A stretch of 64,000 nt of DNA. Source: Ichthyophis bannanicus (lineage: Eukaryota > Chordata > Amphibia > Gymnophiona > Ichthyophiidae). The stretch lies in assembly GCA_033557465.1 (NCBI GenBank), contig CM066033.1, forward strand, positions 232,812,109 through 232,876,108, written 5' to 3'. Positions 44,699 through 54,914 of this stretch are shown here, piece by piece (the first letter of the stretch is position 1; every line of letters starts with the position of its first letter). The position numbers and the translations under genes are program-made. The notes under the pieces were generated by a model, which was not told the origin of the DNA, ran no database searches, and saw only the letters and a list, made by a program, of their open reading frames with translations.

Positions 44699-45502
44699 TC
44701 GTTCTTTGGAGTGGAGCAGATTATCTGTTGGATTATCACAAGTGTCTCCGAATTCTTAAAGATAAGAGCGGAAATTTCGGGGACTGTGACGGATGGAGTG
44801 AAGTGGTATCTGCTCCATATCAGCTAAGTCTTCTAAATTGTTTCTGCTTGGGAAAAGAAGACTTTTGAAGCTGTAACACTGTTATTTTAGCCTGAAGGCC
44901 GTTGGAGATCAAATTGACTCTTTGAGCAGTTTTAAATAGAGAGTTTTTGCTGACACCAGCAAGTGCTGATTTTGTCGGCTTGGCTGAGGAACAGCCGTTC
45001 TCCTTTTGAGTAAAAAGGAGGGTTCACTTCAGGAGGAGAAAAGTTTCTTCTCATGGTGAATAATCTGACAAAAAAATTGGTATTAGAGTCTGGGGTTATA
45101 GTTGACTTGGGAGTCCATGGGTAAAATATTTTTTAAGAGGTATTATTGGTGATATAGTGTTGGGGAATCATGTATTTCTGGTTTACATTGGGTTGATTTC
45201 CAGGGGTGTAGTAAGTAGGATGGGTTCTAAATGGGCAGTGTTTGTAGTAGTTCCTAATGTGTCTGGCAGTTGGCACTAGATTATAGTAATGTAGAAATCT
45301 TTTAGTCTTTCTTTATCCATACACTCATTAAGAGGCACGTTTACTAAAAGTTAGTATATGGTAACATTATGGAAATATTTATGCAAATGAGGCCTCTTAT
45401 GCAAATGAGGCCCCGCACCCCCCTTGAGCCGCCCCTGCTGGGGGCCCACAATTTTTGTTGGCGTAGGGCCTCACTCAAGGTAAATCCGGCCCTGCCAGTA
45501 GG

Positions 45503-46012
45503 TGTTGGCGGGGTGGGGGGAGGGGGATCAGGGATAAGGGGTTAATGTTGACATATTGTAGGTTCAGGTTGGGTTATGATCGGGGGAGGGGGTTAGGGCT
45601 TTGATAAGAGGGTAAGGTTGCCAGATGTCCCTGATTTTCAAGGATTGTCCCCGATTTTAGAGCTGTGTCCCCGACTCCCACCTCCTTGGCAGCCTCCTGC
45701 CCCTGATTCCAGCATTGGGGACAGAGGTGGTAGAAAGAAATTTTATTTTCAATTTAGTGATTTGAATGTGCCAGTTTTTAGAATTGACATCCATTATCTT
45801 TATATTTTGCACAGTATGGTGTAAATGTATCACTGTGTATATTTCCCCTATAGCCCCAGCCACAACTACTAGAACAAAGCATATGGATCCCAGTTTAGCC
45901 ATGAATGCTCAACTTATGCAGAAACAAAAGTATGTGCATGCCTCCTGGTTAGGCAGCATATGAAAACTGACCCAAAAGTAACATACCTTGGATCATACTG
46001 AAGGGCAAATGT
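45503..46012. other. Unassigned DNA with transposon-like fragments
   Basis: 45614-45670 (AAGGTTGCCAGATGTCCC and onward) looks like a DNA-transposon end, and 45733-45800 matches the cargo-associated segment at 4780-4935. No full element can be defined. Confidence 0.35.
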
Positions 46013-46215
46013 ATGCAGTGGAGAAGTAGCCTAATGGTTAGAGCAGTGGGCTGAGAAGCTAGGGTTCAAATTCCATTGTCACTTAACCCTCCATTGCTTC
46101 AGGTGCTTACTTAGATTGTAAACTCTCCAGGGACAGAAAAACACCTACTCTCTGTGACTGTAACATGCCTTCTGCTACTACTGATAAAGGCTTGCAATCT
46201 CTACCTATTAAAAAA
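46013..46215 (+). mobile_element. tRNA-headed SINE
   Basis: The head has AGTAGCCTAATGGTTAGAGC (A-box-like, 46025-46046) and AGGGTTCAAATTCC (B-box-like, about 46061-46074). The body has CACTTAACCCTCCATTGCTT and TTAGATTGTAAACTCTCCAG. Same family as the split SINE at 33030 and 36769. Confidence 0.75.
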
Positions 46216-46435
46216 TGTGGACGGAAAGCCAAGGTGAGGTGAAGGATGCTATTAGAGCCAAAACATTAAGGCTCAACACAGTTTCTGTTGTTCCGAGGCA
46301 GACTGCTCCTTGGTTCAGGCCTGCTTTATGTGAGAAATAAATGGGCTTTAAGAATAAATTAGAGGGCTGTGAATGAGGTAGAGAAATAGTACTATAATGC
46401 TATGATTTACACAGGTCATGAGCAGCTTTTTAGTT

Positions 46436-46509
46436 GGTAGCATGGCCCAGCAGTCTAAGGTGCTGCATTAAGGCTCCAGTCTCTTTGGGGTGTAAATCCT
46501 GCCACTCCC
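46436..46509 (+). pseudogene. tRNA-Leu (AAG-type) pseudogene
   Basis: GGTAGCATGGCCCAGCAGTC, TAAGGTGCTGCATTAAGGCT and CCAGTCTCTTTGG follow the vertebrate tRNA-Leu-AAG sequence closely: D arm, AAG anticodon in TTAAGGC, and long variable arm. Changes are mostly CpG-type (GCGTGG to GCATGG, CGGTC to CAGTC). About 8 bases are missing at the start of the T arm, so the GGTTCGA B box is destroyed. Not functional. Confidence 0.75.
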
Positions 46510-46594
46510 TGTGGCCTTGACTTCATTAAGAGTAGATTTACAAAGAAGGCTCTTGCTCCTTTATTGGAAAAGGCCAGTCAGCTGTTGCAGGTCA

Positions 46595-46797
46595 GCCTGG
46601 TTAGCTCGATCAGTAGAGTATGGGGCTCTTACTCTAAGGGGTCTGTTTACTAAGCGGCGGTAGCGGGCTCTGTGCGATATCGAAGTCACAGCCCCCATTG
46701 AAATCAATGGCGCCGCGGCTCCGATATCACACGGAGTCCGTTACCGTCGTTTAGTAAACAGGCCCCTAAGTGTCATGGGTTTGACTCCTAAGCTGGC
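46595..46797 (+). pseudogene. tRNA-Lys (CTT) pseudogene split by a MITE
   Basis: The first part (46595-46637) reads GCCTGGTTAGCTCGATCAGT, AGAGTATGGGG and CTCTTACTC, matching tRNA-Lys-CTT through the anticodon. The second part (46767-46797) reads TAAGTGTCATGGGTTTGACT and CCTAAGCTGGCA. Removing the 129-bp MITE and one TAA gives a tRNA with every segment at the right spacing. Decay is mainly CpG-type (GGGTTCGA to GGGTTTGA). A TTTT run follows directly (46799-46803), as expected for an RNA polymerase III terminator. Confidence 0.85.
46638..46766. mobile_element. 129-bp Harbinger MITE inside the tRNA-Lys pseudogene
   Basis: Ends GGGGTCTGTTTACTAAGCGG and complement, TSD TAA (46635-46637 and 46767-46769). 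Forms one long hairpin with arms of about 60 bp around CCCCCATTGAAATCAATGG. Related to the MITE at 26477 and to the ends of the giant elements. Confidence 0.93.
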
Positions 46798-46810
46798 ACT
46801 TTTGGGAGCT

Positions 46811-46951
46811 AAAATTTAATGCTAAAAAATGCAGGATCATGCATTTGGGCTGCAAAAATCTCTTGGAGTGGTACAGTGTAGGAGGTAAAGTACTTCTGTC
46901 CTCAAAGAAGAGCGGGGTGATTTTTTCTGATGATTTTAAGGTGGCTAAACA
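46811..46951 (+). mobile_element. CR1 fragment
   Basis: Translates as FNAKKCRIMHLGCKNLLEWY, then SSKKSGVIFSDDFKVAKQ. This matches the copy at 58553 (FNAKKCRAMHLGCKN, about 60168). It is bounded on the right by an L2-type tail in reverse. Confidence 0.75.
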
Positions 46952-47262
46952 GATAGATTTATTTATTTATTTAATGGTATTTATATACCGCCTTATCATT
47001 CAATCAAAGCGGTTTCCACGGCAAACAATCAAGGGGGGGGGAAATGTCTTCATGCAGTGTACAGTGTGGTGTGTATGTGTTGGCGGGGAAATGATTAGAG
47101 TTGGTTTAAATACATAGTGTGCTATTATACATTATGAGCTATTATACATTCTTATATACAGTTTCGGGGTGGTGGGGGGGACTGATGATCTGACTTGTAT
47201 GTTGGCTCAGGGGGTATGGCCATAGTATTCGATGAACAGGGTTGTCTTCAGCTATTTTCGGA
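46952..47262 (-). mobile_element. L2-type 3' end, reverse
   Basis: On the minus strand: AAACCGCTTTGATTGAATGA, TAAGGCGGTATATAAATACC and an (AAAT)n end at 46955-46972. The preceding UTR has a G-run (47032-47040). Cut on its 5' side by giant element D. Confidence 0.65.
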
Positions 47263-47269
47263 AGTCCTT

Positions 47270-50200
47270 GGGGTATGTTTACTAAAACCCTGGTAGAGTG
47301 CGGGCCGCGGTAGAGTGCGGATGCCATATAAGGAGTGGGCGTTCCGTTCTGAAAAAGAAAAGCCGGAATTTAAATATGCGCTAAGGTGCGCGGCGCCCTT
47401 GTGCGCCCCGCACCTTAGCGCATCAGATAGCTGCGCGGGAGGCATATGTGGTACGCTGATGGGCAAGCAGAAGAGCAGAGCCACAGCGCAATGGTTAAGG
47501 CACCTACCAATGGTTCAGGGGTTTGATCCCCACAGAGCCCAATAAAGACAGCTGGCTGAGGTGTTAATTTAGGAGGCATTGAAATAATGGGCTGCATAAG
47601 GCAGCATGCTAATGTTTTTGGAGGCATATTAATAATAGGCGGCATAAGGCAGCGCGCTAATGTTTTTGGGGGCATTTTAATATTGTGAGGCATAAGGCGG
47701 TGCGCTGATGTGCAATCACAGGAACCAAACCACAGCCCAATGGTTAAAACACTGACCAATGGTGCACAGATCAGGGGTTCAATCCCCCAAAGTGCCCAAT
47801 GAACAAGGCTGGCTGAAGCATAACATATTAAGGGGAAGATTGCTTTAGAAGGCATTTTAGTCATATTTTAATTACCACTACTAACAAACGCACTCCCAAA
47901 GCGTGTTAACATCAGGTGCCCTATAAGGCACATTTTAAAGTGCACTGTCAGCCAAGGCACCCTAGAATGTTGCTTATAGGGCGCTTTAGAGGGTGCTGTA
48001 TGAGGTACCGCAAGGTCAGTGTACTGTTTTTTATGGCAGCACTGTGCAGTTTAAGGAATGAAAAGCATACGTAGGTGCGCTGACAGGCAAGGAGGAGCAG
48101 AAGTGGAGCACAATGGTTAAGGCACTGACTGCTGATACAGGGGTCATGAGTTTGCTCCCCAGTGTGCCTAATACATAAGGCTGGCTGTGGCATCAGCTTT
48201 GCATTGTACATATTTTGTCCTGCACCACTTTATATTTATGTTATTAATTGCTGCCCGCAAACACGGCCTCACGTGCCGTAATTGAAGGTGCCGTCTGAGG
48301 CACCCTATAAGGCACTCCATAGGGCACATTAGAAATTGCACTGTCCGCCACAGCACCCTAAAATGTCCCCATAGGGCACCCTATAGGTTGCGTCACAGGA
48401 GAATGTATAGTGCACCTTATATGGACGGGCACCATAAGGTGCCCTATAGGGCGCCCTATAAAGCACCCTCAGAGGCACCTTATGGGTACAGTACGCTGAG
48501 GGTGTTTTTGCTGGCATCAAAAATGTACATTAAAACAAAGATAATGCTGTGGGCAACCCTATCAAATAACCCCACTGTGGGTTTGAACCCATGACCTCTG
48601 GCTGTACAGACAGTGAAACAACCATTGGGCTACAGCTTTAGAGCTGCTAGCAAGCCCCTGGCTGGCTGCAGAGAGCCTGCACGTCACCACACAGACAGTC
48701 TGCTGCAGCCACCAAGATAGGGTTAGCCCACCCATACCCATGATGCACTGCACATGCAAATCAGCTGTCCACAGATGAACACAAGATGGGGAATGCACCC
48801 CCACAGCACCTTGGCCTGGTAGGGGGTACTGACCGTGTGTTGTACTGGCATAGAGTAGCTACACACCGTCACATTGTGCGGGTACTGTGCTCACCCTGAG
48901 GGTTCAATGAGGCGCCCAGGACCAGGTCCACAACACCTTCCATGGCAGAGGTCCAAAGTAGCGTTAATGTGTGAGATAGGTAGTTTTTGCACAAACACCT
49001 TGGATATCTCTGTCTGTTTCAGTCCGGCATAGTCCCCATGGACCCCCAGGTGGGCCATGCACCACCCCCCCCCCCCCCAGGGGCAAACAGGGCACCCCAT
49101 CAACAGATCCACCCTCTACCTCCCTGCAAAGGTGGCAGTAGAGAGGACCATCAACCCCAGTCCTGCTGAGGGACATACACCCCACAGGGCAGTCAATGCA
49201 GCTCTATACATATCCATTACACAATAGCAGACAGACATTAGGCCTGGATATGGTACACTGCACCCCAACACTATCTGATATTCTCCTGCAGCAAGTCAAC
49301 AGCCACTGCACCCTGCAAGCCACTCTAGCAAAAAACACACCAGCTGCAAACAGCCAGCTAGTTAGGCCATAGTGCATGCTCCCAGTGGAGATGCATGCAC
49401 CCAGAACTGGGATGTCAGCATACACAGCAAGCAGAGAAATCAGTGGCTGGGCCTCAAAAGGAAACCCATATCTATCACATAAGAGAAATACTATATAGCA
49501 CTATGGGGGTGCCTAGCCATGCTGTGGTCACTACACAGTCAGGGTGAGAGTGATCTCTCAGCGGGACATACTGAGGTCACCCTGTCTGTGTAGGTGGTGG
49601 CCGGGCAGTAAAAGTCCCAGTCAGTACCCTATGCCCTGTGCAGATGCACCCTGGCCAGGCCACCCTGTCCGGCCTATACCCATGGTACCTTGCCCCTCAT
49701 TATGCACATTGGCAGCACAATACTGGCAACATTGCTGGCAGTGTGGGCTGTGGAAGGTGTTTGCACCCACCACACACTGGATAGACAGACAGCCACCCCC
49801 ACACCTATGCCAACATTGTGCTACTATAGGGGGGTTCAGCAGCCATACCCACCACAGCAGTCCTGGGCACTGTACAGGCATGGATATGCTACGCAATACT
49901 GTTGGGGGTCACTCCCCAGGGGGGTAAACACTGTCAGAGACCAGACCTGAAGCACACACCGCAGACATCAGACAGATTGTTATGATGGAGCTAAATGAGC
50001 AAACTGTGCTTAACGTAGGACTTGCTATCTGCCAGTAATCATAGGAAACGTTTGATAGCTGTGTACCGTATACCCAGGTGTAGGGTGGCATTGCTAAGGT
50101 ATGCAAGTGCTAGTATTGGGAGATACAGGCAGGGCCCAATGTCCTGCCTCTCCAGGAGGCATTGGCCAATGTGGCCTGTGGGGGGGGTGTGGGGGTGTGT

Positions 50201-51608
50201 CTGGCCCTGTTGGCTGCTGCTTTACGGCAGAGTTTCCCAGATCCAGTCCTGGTGTTCCAAACACTGTTCGGGTTTTCATGCTGTCCCTCATAAATATGCA
50301 TGAGCTACATCTGCATACCATGGGGGTGGTGCATAGCTTTGCAGCACAGGCATCTTTATTATAGGCAGCATGGAACCTGAATGGTGTGGGGCCCTCCAGG
50401 ACTGCATTTAGGAGACTCTGCTCTAGGTAATGCGCCTGTGTATGGTGTCTGTGTTTGGTGTGGTAAAATATAGGCGTATTAACCATGCGTATGGTCTCAG
50501 CATTAACGGTTTGTCCTTACTATCACGGTTTAGTTGTGGGAAAAATATGTGGACAGGATTGGCAGGAGCCCCAGCTGGCTTTGGAACCTGCGACCTTCTG
50601 TTCTTGCACGCACTGTCTGTGTGCACTGCACCACTGTGTTGTCACAGATATGCTGCAGTCCCTGTGGAGTCCATGACTGTACATCCGACAGAGCCTGTCT
50701 GTTGCGGTGGACGTGCCAGCCTGCACAGGCCTGGGCCACTGTCTGCTGTGGCTTGCAGCCACTGCCCCCTCCACCACCTGTACCCTTCCGTCAGCATGCA
50801 GACATGTCCTTATCTGGGAAAAAGCATTTGACCTGATTGAGTTGTGGCACTCCAGGACTGAATTTGGGGGACTCGGCTGTAGGTAATGCCCATCGTTATG
50901 GTTTGTGTGCGGTGTAGGTTACAATATGGTTGCTTGAACCATGCTTATGTTCTCTGCAATAAAGGAGTGTCTTTACTATCGCTGTTTAGTGGTGGGTAAA
51001 ACTATGGGGACTGGGTTGCCAGGAGCCCCAGCTGGGATTTGAACCTGTGACCCTTCCAAAAATCATTTCCTTTTTTTGGAGCCTTCCTGGGTGTTTTTTT
51101 CATTGTTGCCCATTGCTATCACTATTGCCCAGCTGATTTGTAATTTTTAACATATTTGTTGTGCTCATTTTTGATTTTTATTTGCTATTTTGTTCTGTGC
51201 ACATGTATCACACTGCTCACGTTTGTTAAGTTTCCCCGGTTTTGCTGTACATTGCTGATGGAAATGGTTTCTCTTCCCTTTAAATGCAGTCTACCGCGAG
51301 TGTTTCACTCGCAGTAGTTTTTACTTGTAAATTCGGCCCAGCTCCTGTGCGGGGAGCCTCTCCCCTCCCACTTTACACCCATTGACCCCGTCTCTCCACC
51401 CCTCGGGGGCCTTCCTCTGCCCTCCGTTCGCCTTTCCCCGCCTCTATCGCACATCAGCGCACCGCACACGTGCGCGTGTTCGTCACACGTGAGCGGGGCA
51501 CGTTACTGTGACGCGCACGCGTGCGCGGCACTTAAGAGCACTTAAGTGCATCATTGCCGTGCGCTAATGTGCGCAGCGCACGTGTGCGCGGTTTAGTAAA
51601 CATACCCC
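47270..51608 (+). mobile_element. Harbinger-like giant non-autonomous element, copy D
   Basis: Ends GGGGTATGTTTACTAAAAC and complement at 51608, TSD CTT (47267-47269 and 51609-51611). 4339 bp. Plus-strand tRNA-like modules at 47476-47540, 47722-47797 and 48094-48168. Minus-strand modules at 48570-48640 and 50565-50647. The sixth (about 51030-51054) is cut off by a deletion that joins it to the terminal region. Palindromic 12-mer arrays lie at about 47915-48010 and 48290-48490, and the resident MITE at 50228-50420. Very similar to E, for example 47948-48211 against 54574-54837. Confidence 0.88.
50228..50420 (+). mobile_element. Resident hAT-type MITE in copy D
   Basis: CAGAGTTTCCCAGATCCAGT to GGAGACTCTG, at the same internal position as in A, B and E. 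Confidence 0.7.
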
Positions 51609-51639
51609 CTTGATTTCTGTGGTTAGTCTCAGTTCATCT

Positions 51640-52380
51640 GGGATAAAAAAGCAATAAAAAATAACCAATAAAAAAGCATTTTCTCATGCAGATCCTACAC
51701 TCTGGAACTCCCTCCCGGAAGAAATAAGAAAACTAACCAAACTAAAAGAAATAAGGAAAAAGCTAAAAACCCACATGTTCAGAATGCACTATGACTCAAT
51801 GGAAAACACTTTTCCACTTGTTGAAAATGGATAAATGAATCTCTAAATGAATAATAATAGACTAAACCAGAGCCAAATTTTGTAATCAACAAAATTACCC
51901 CTGAATAATACCCTATCTTGACCTATGATTTTCGCTTATAAATTTAAACTCAATACAAATTTCAATTTTAACATTTAAATGAGCCTACCAGTTTCAATAA
52001 TACATTCAAACGCACCACATACACTTCAAATCATACCCTATATATAATAGGTAAATAAACCTGTAATACTATTTAAATAAGCCAATGAAATACAAACTTT
52101 TGTATATGGTTATGAGGTTTGTACATAGTTGAAATATAGCAAGTATAATTGTTAATGTATAACCACAGTTTCTTAAGATCTTTGTAAAAAAACAAAACAA
52201 AACAGGATGTTTAGCCTGTTTAAAAAATTGTTTCATTGTAATGTATAACCAAAGTTTCTTATGTTCTATGTAAAAAAACAGAATGTTACCCTGTAACATT
52301 CCATTGTAAACCGCACCTGATCTTCCTGGAAGGTAGCGGTATATAAGCATTTGTTAAAATAAATAAATAAAATAAAATAA
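51640..52380 (+). mobile_element. L2 LINE, ORF2 C-terminus and 3' tail
   Basis: ADPTLWNSLPEEIRKLTKLK and EIRKKLKTHMFRMHYDSMEN are readable from about 51685, followed by a stop and a long AT-rich UTR. The UTR contains two related segments (52060-52210 and 52230-52300, each with ATGTATAACCA and GTTTCTTA). The tail has ACCGCACCTGATCTTCCTGG and AAGGTAGCGGTATATAAGC, then (AAAT)n. Confidence 0.75.
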
Positions 52381-52489
52381 ATCTGGGAGGGAGTTCCAGA
52401 TGGATGGGTCAGTCAGGGAGAGTGCTCGTTGTGCGGTGTCTTTGCGGGTCTTGGTGAGGCCATGCGGGTCTAGATGAGGCCATGGCAAA

Positions 52490-53025
52490 AGCCAGACAGA
52501 GGGTTGGAGGAAGGAAGATGTGATAGTGCCTTGGTATAAGTCTCTGGTGGGACCTCATTTAGAGTATTATGTTCAATTCCGGAGACCACACATTCAAAAG
52601 GATAAAAACAGAATGGAATCTGTGCAGAGGGTGGCTACCAAAATGGTCAGTGAGCTTTGTCATAAGGCATATGGAGAAAGACTTAAATATGTATACTTTG
52701 GAAGAAAGGCAGGGGAAGGGAGCTATGAGAGAGATATTAAATACCTCCATGGCATAAATGCACAGGAGAAGAGCTTCTTTCAATTGGAAGAAAGCTTTGT
52801 AACGAGGGGACATAGGATGAAAGGGGATAGACTCAGGAGTAATATGCAGAAATATTTCTTTACTTAAGAGTGGTAGATGAATGGAATAGTCTCCCAGTGG
52901 AAGTAGTAGAGATGAGGACTATTTGAATTCAAGAAAGCATGGGACAAACACAGAGGATCTCTAAAGGAAAAAAATGGACTATGGTAGTTTGTATGGAAGG
53001 GCAGACTAGACAAGCCATATTTAGT
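52490..53025 (+). mobile_element. CR1 3' part, second subfamily
   Basis: Reads VPWYKSLVGPHLEYYVQFRR, then IQKDKNRMESVQRVATKMVS and ERLKYVYF, with a frameshift in the next segment. The end LEESFVTRGHRMKGDRLRSN is followed by a frame change into RVVDEWNSLPVEVVE-like sequence. The same subfamily as 58553-61255. 5' truncated, 3' side followed by an L2 tail. Confidence 0.8.
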
Positions 53026-53172
53026 TTCCCCTATTTCGCCAAGTTATACTTCCTGTTAAATGTAATGACCAGACATATGTAAATTGTCGGATGTTTTTTG
53101 TTCAATGTAAACCGCGCTGATGTCTAATAGTGCGGTATATAAGAATTGTTAATAAAATAAAATAAATAAAAA
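53026..53172 (+). mobile_element. L2-type LINE 3' tail
   Basis: GTAAACCGCGCTGATGTCTA and ATAGTGCGGTATATAAGAAT, then an (AAAT/AATAA)n end. Close to the tail at 3590-3778. Confidence 0.7.
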
Positions 53173-53219
53173 ATATGATGTTTATCTGCTGTCATATTTT
53201 GATGTTTCAACATTTGAAC

Positions 53220-53362
53220 CAGTGGAAAAACTCCTCTAGTTCTGACCCACCATTTCTATTGTAGATTGTAAGCTCTAATGAGCAGGGACCATCTCTTGCA
53301 TAACTCTGTACAGCACTGTATATGCCTTGTAACGCAGTAAAAATTATCAGTAGTAGTAGTAC
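53220..53362 (+). mobile_element. L2 LINE 3' tail, (AGT)n-ended type
   Basis: ATTGTAAGCTCTAATGAGCA, GGGACCATCTCTTGC and TACAGCACTGTATATGCC, then an (AGT)n end. This is the plus-strand counterpart of the end of the L2 at 27890. Confidence 0.7.
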
Positions 53363-53950
53363 TATACTGGGATATTTCTTCATTGATAAATCTGGAACAA
53401 TGTTTGGAATGCAACAAACCGGAGCAAATATTTGATAAATCCGCTCCTGATAGGGAAAGAGTGAGGCGCTGAATTATACTCTAGGATTTCCATGTCTCTT
53501 AGTTCAATCCTCAGAGCATTAGACTAGTCCTGCACTCTGTAAAATAAAGATAAAGGAGTTCAAGAAACAAAATAACTGAAGTATCATAAATATTTATAAC
53601 ACTATATTTGTTATGGTAACAAACAGGTATTTACGAGTATATATTACTTTTAAAACTCAGATTATAAGTATAATATTGGATCAATCCTATGGTTCAATGG
53701 CAGTGTGCACTTCCATATGCAGGAATCAGGCTGCTTGGATGGTGTTACTGAGAGTGTTTTGGTTTCCTGGACCATGGGATGATTTTTTCAAGGGCTGCAG
53801 AGCAGAGATGGTGTTCAAATATCCAAGAAGGGTCGAAGTATCTTCTGCAGCAGACTGGCTAACCTACTAAAGAGGGCTTTAAACTACATTCATTGGGGAT
53901 AGGTGAAGAAAGCTCCAAAGTAAGTGAAAGCCCCCAAGTAAGAGAAACAT
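53363..53950. other. Unassigned DNA
   Basis: No recognised feature. The frame 53613-53870 (85 aa) has no family features and I do not call it. Confidence 0.4.
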
Positions 53951-54157
53951 TAAGGGGTATGTTTACTAAAACCCCAGTAGAGTGCGTGCCCCGGTAGTGT
54001 GCGGGTGCCATATAAGGAGTGGGCGTTCCGTCCTGAAAAAGAAAAGCCGGAATTTACATATGCGCTAAGGTGCGCGGTGCTCATGTGCGCCCCGCACCTT
54101 AGCGCAAGAGATAGCTGCGCCGGAGGCATAAGTGGCACGCTGAAGTGCAAGAAAACG

Positions 54158-54794
54158 AGCAGAGCCACAGCACACTGGTTAAGACACTAACCAATGGTGC
54201 AGGGATCAGGGGTTCAATCCCCCACAGTGCCCAATAAAGATGACTGGCTGAGGTGTTAATTCATGAGGTGCAGAAATACTGGGCAGCAAAAGGTGGTGTG
54301 CTAATGTTTTTGGCGGCATAAGGCGGCGCGCTGATGTGCAGGAAGAAAAGCAGAGCCACAGCACAATGGTTAAGACACTGACCAATGATACAGGGATCAG
54401 GGGTTCAATCACCCAAAGTACCCCATGAACAAGGCCAGCTGAGGCATAACATATTATGGGGAAGATTGCTTTAGGAGGCATTTTATTCATATTTTAATTA
54501 TCACTACTAGCAAACGCACTCTCAAAGCGTGTTAACATAAGGCGCCCTATAAGGCACATTTTAAAGTGCACTGTCAGCCAAGGCACCCTAGAATGTTGCT
54601 TATAGGGCGCTTTAGAGGGTGCTGTATGAGGTACCGCAAGGTCAGTGTACTGTTTTTTATGGCAGCACTGTGCAGTTTAAGGAATGAAAAGCATAAGTAG
54701 GTGCGCTGACAGGCAAGGAGGAGCAGCAGTGGAGCACAATGGTTAAGGCACTGACTGCTGATACAGGGGTCATGAGTTTGCTCCCCAGGGTGCC
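54158..54794 (+). repeat. Three class I tRNA-like modules of copy E
   Basis: Modules at 54158-54232, 54350-54423 and 54721-54794. Each has an A-box-like stretch (CACAGCACAATGGTTAAGAC) about 45 bases before a B-box-like one (GGGGTTCAATCCCC or CATGAGTTTGCTCCCC). That spacing resembles tRNA and SINE promoters. I could not close a full cloverleaf with a paired acceptor stem, so these are SINE-like heads rather than tRNA genes. Functional Pol III activity is untested, and the G to A change in the B box (GGTTCAA for GGTTCGA) fits CpG decay. Confidence 0.6.
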
Positions 54795-54914
54795 TAATAC
54801 GTAAGGCTGGCTGTGGCATCAGCTTGGCATTGTACATATTTTGTCCTGCAGCACTTTATTTTTATGTTATTAATTGCTGCCAGCAAACACGCCCTCACGT
54901 GCTGTAATTGAATG

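Larger units (their letters stand above)
42861..45221. mobile_element. Inverted pair of Penelope-like copies in one 12-bp TSD
   Basis: A minus-strand copy (42861-43804) and a longer plus-strand copy (43805-45221) meet head to head near 43804, where CTTTGCCCC of the left copy gives way to upstream sequence of the right copy. The copies are nearly identical over about 940 bp. GGGTTCTAAATG occurs immediately left (42849-42860) and right (45222-45233), so the whole structure is one insertion event. The right copy has about 30 bp of extra 3' sequence (45190-45221). Both contain a GIY-YIG domain and a hammerhead ribozyme. Confidence 0.9.
40803..45494 (+). mobile_element. 4.7-kb composite hAT element
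   Basis: TIR CAGGGCCGGATTTACC at 40803 and its complement ending at 45494, with a perfect 8-bp TSD CCAGTAGG at 40795-40802 and 45495-45502. That is the hAT signature. Order: left end, palindrome (40880-41250), minisatellite (41262-42104), purine-rich tail (42105-42450), AT-rich segment with no recognised feature (42451-42848), Penelope inverted pair (42861-45221), and a short Harbinger-like end fragment (about 45333-45355). Then GAGCCGCCCCTG (45424-45435), which is the complement of the 5373 element's end. The outer terminus follows. No transposase. Much of its length is later insertion. Confidence 0.92.
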
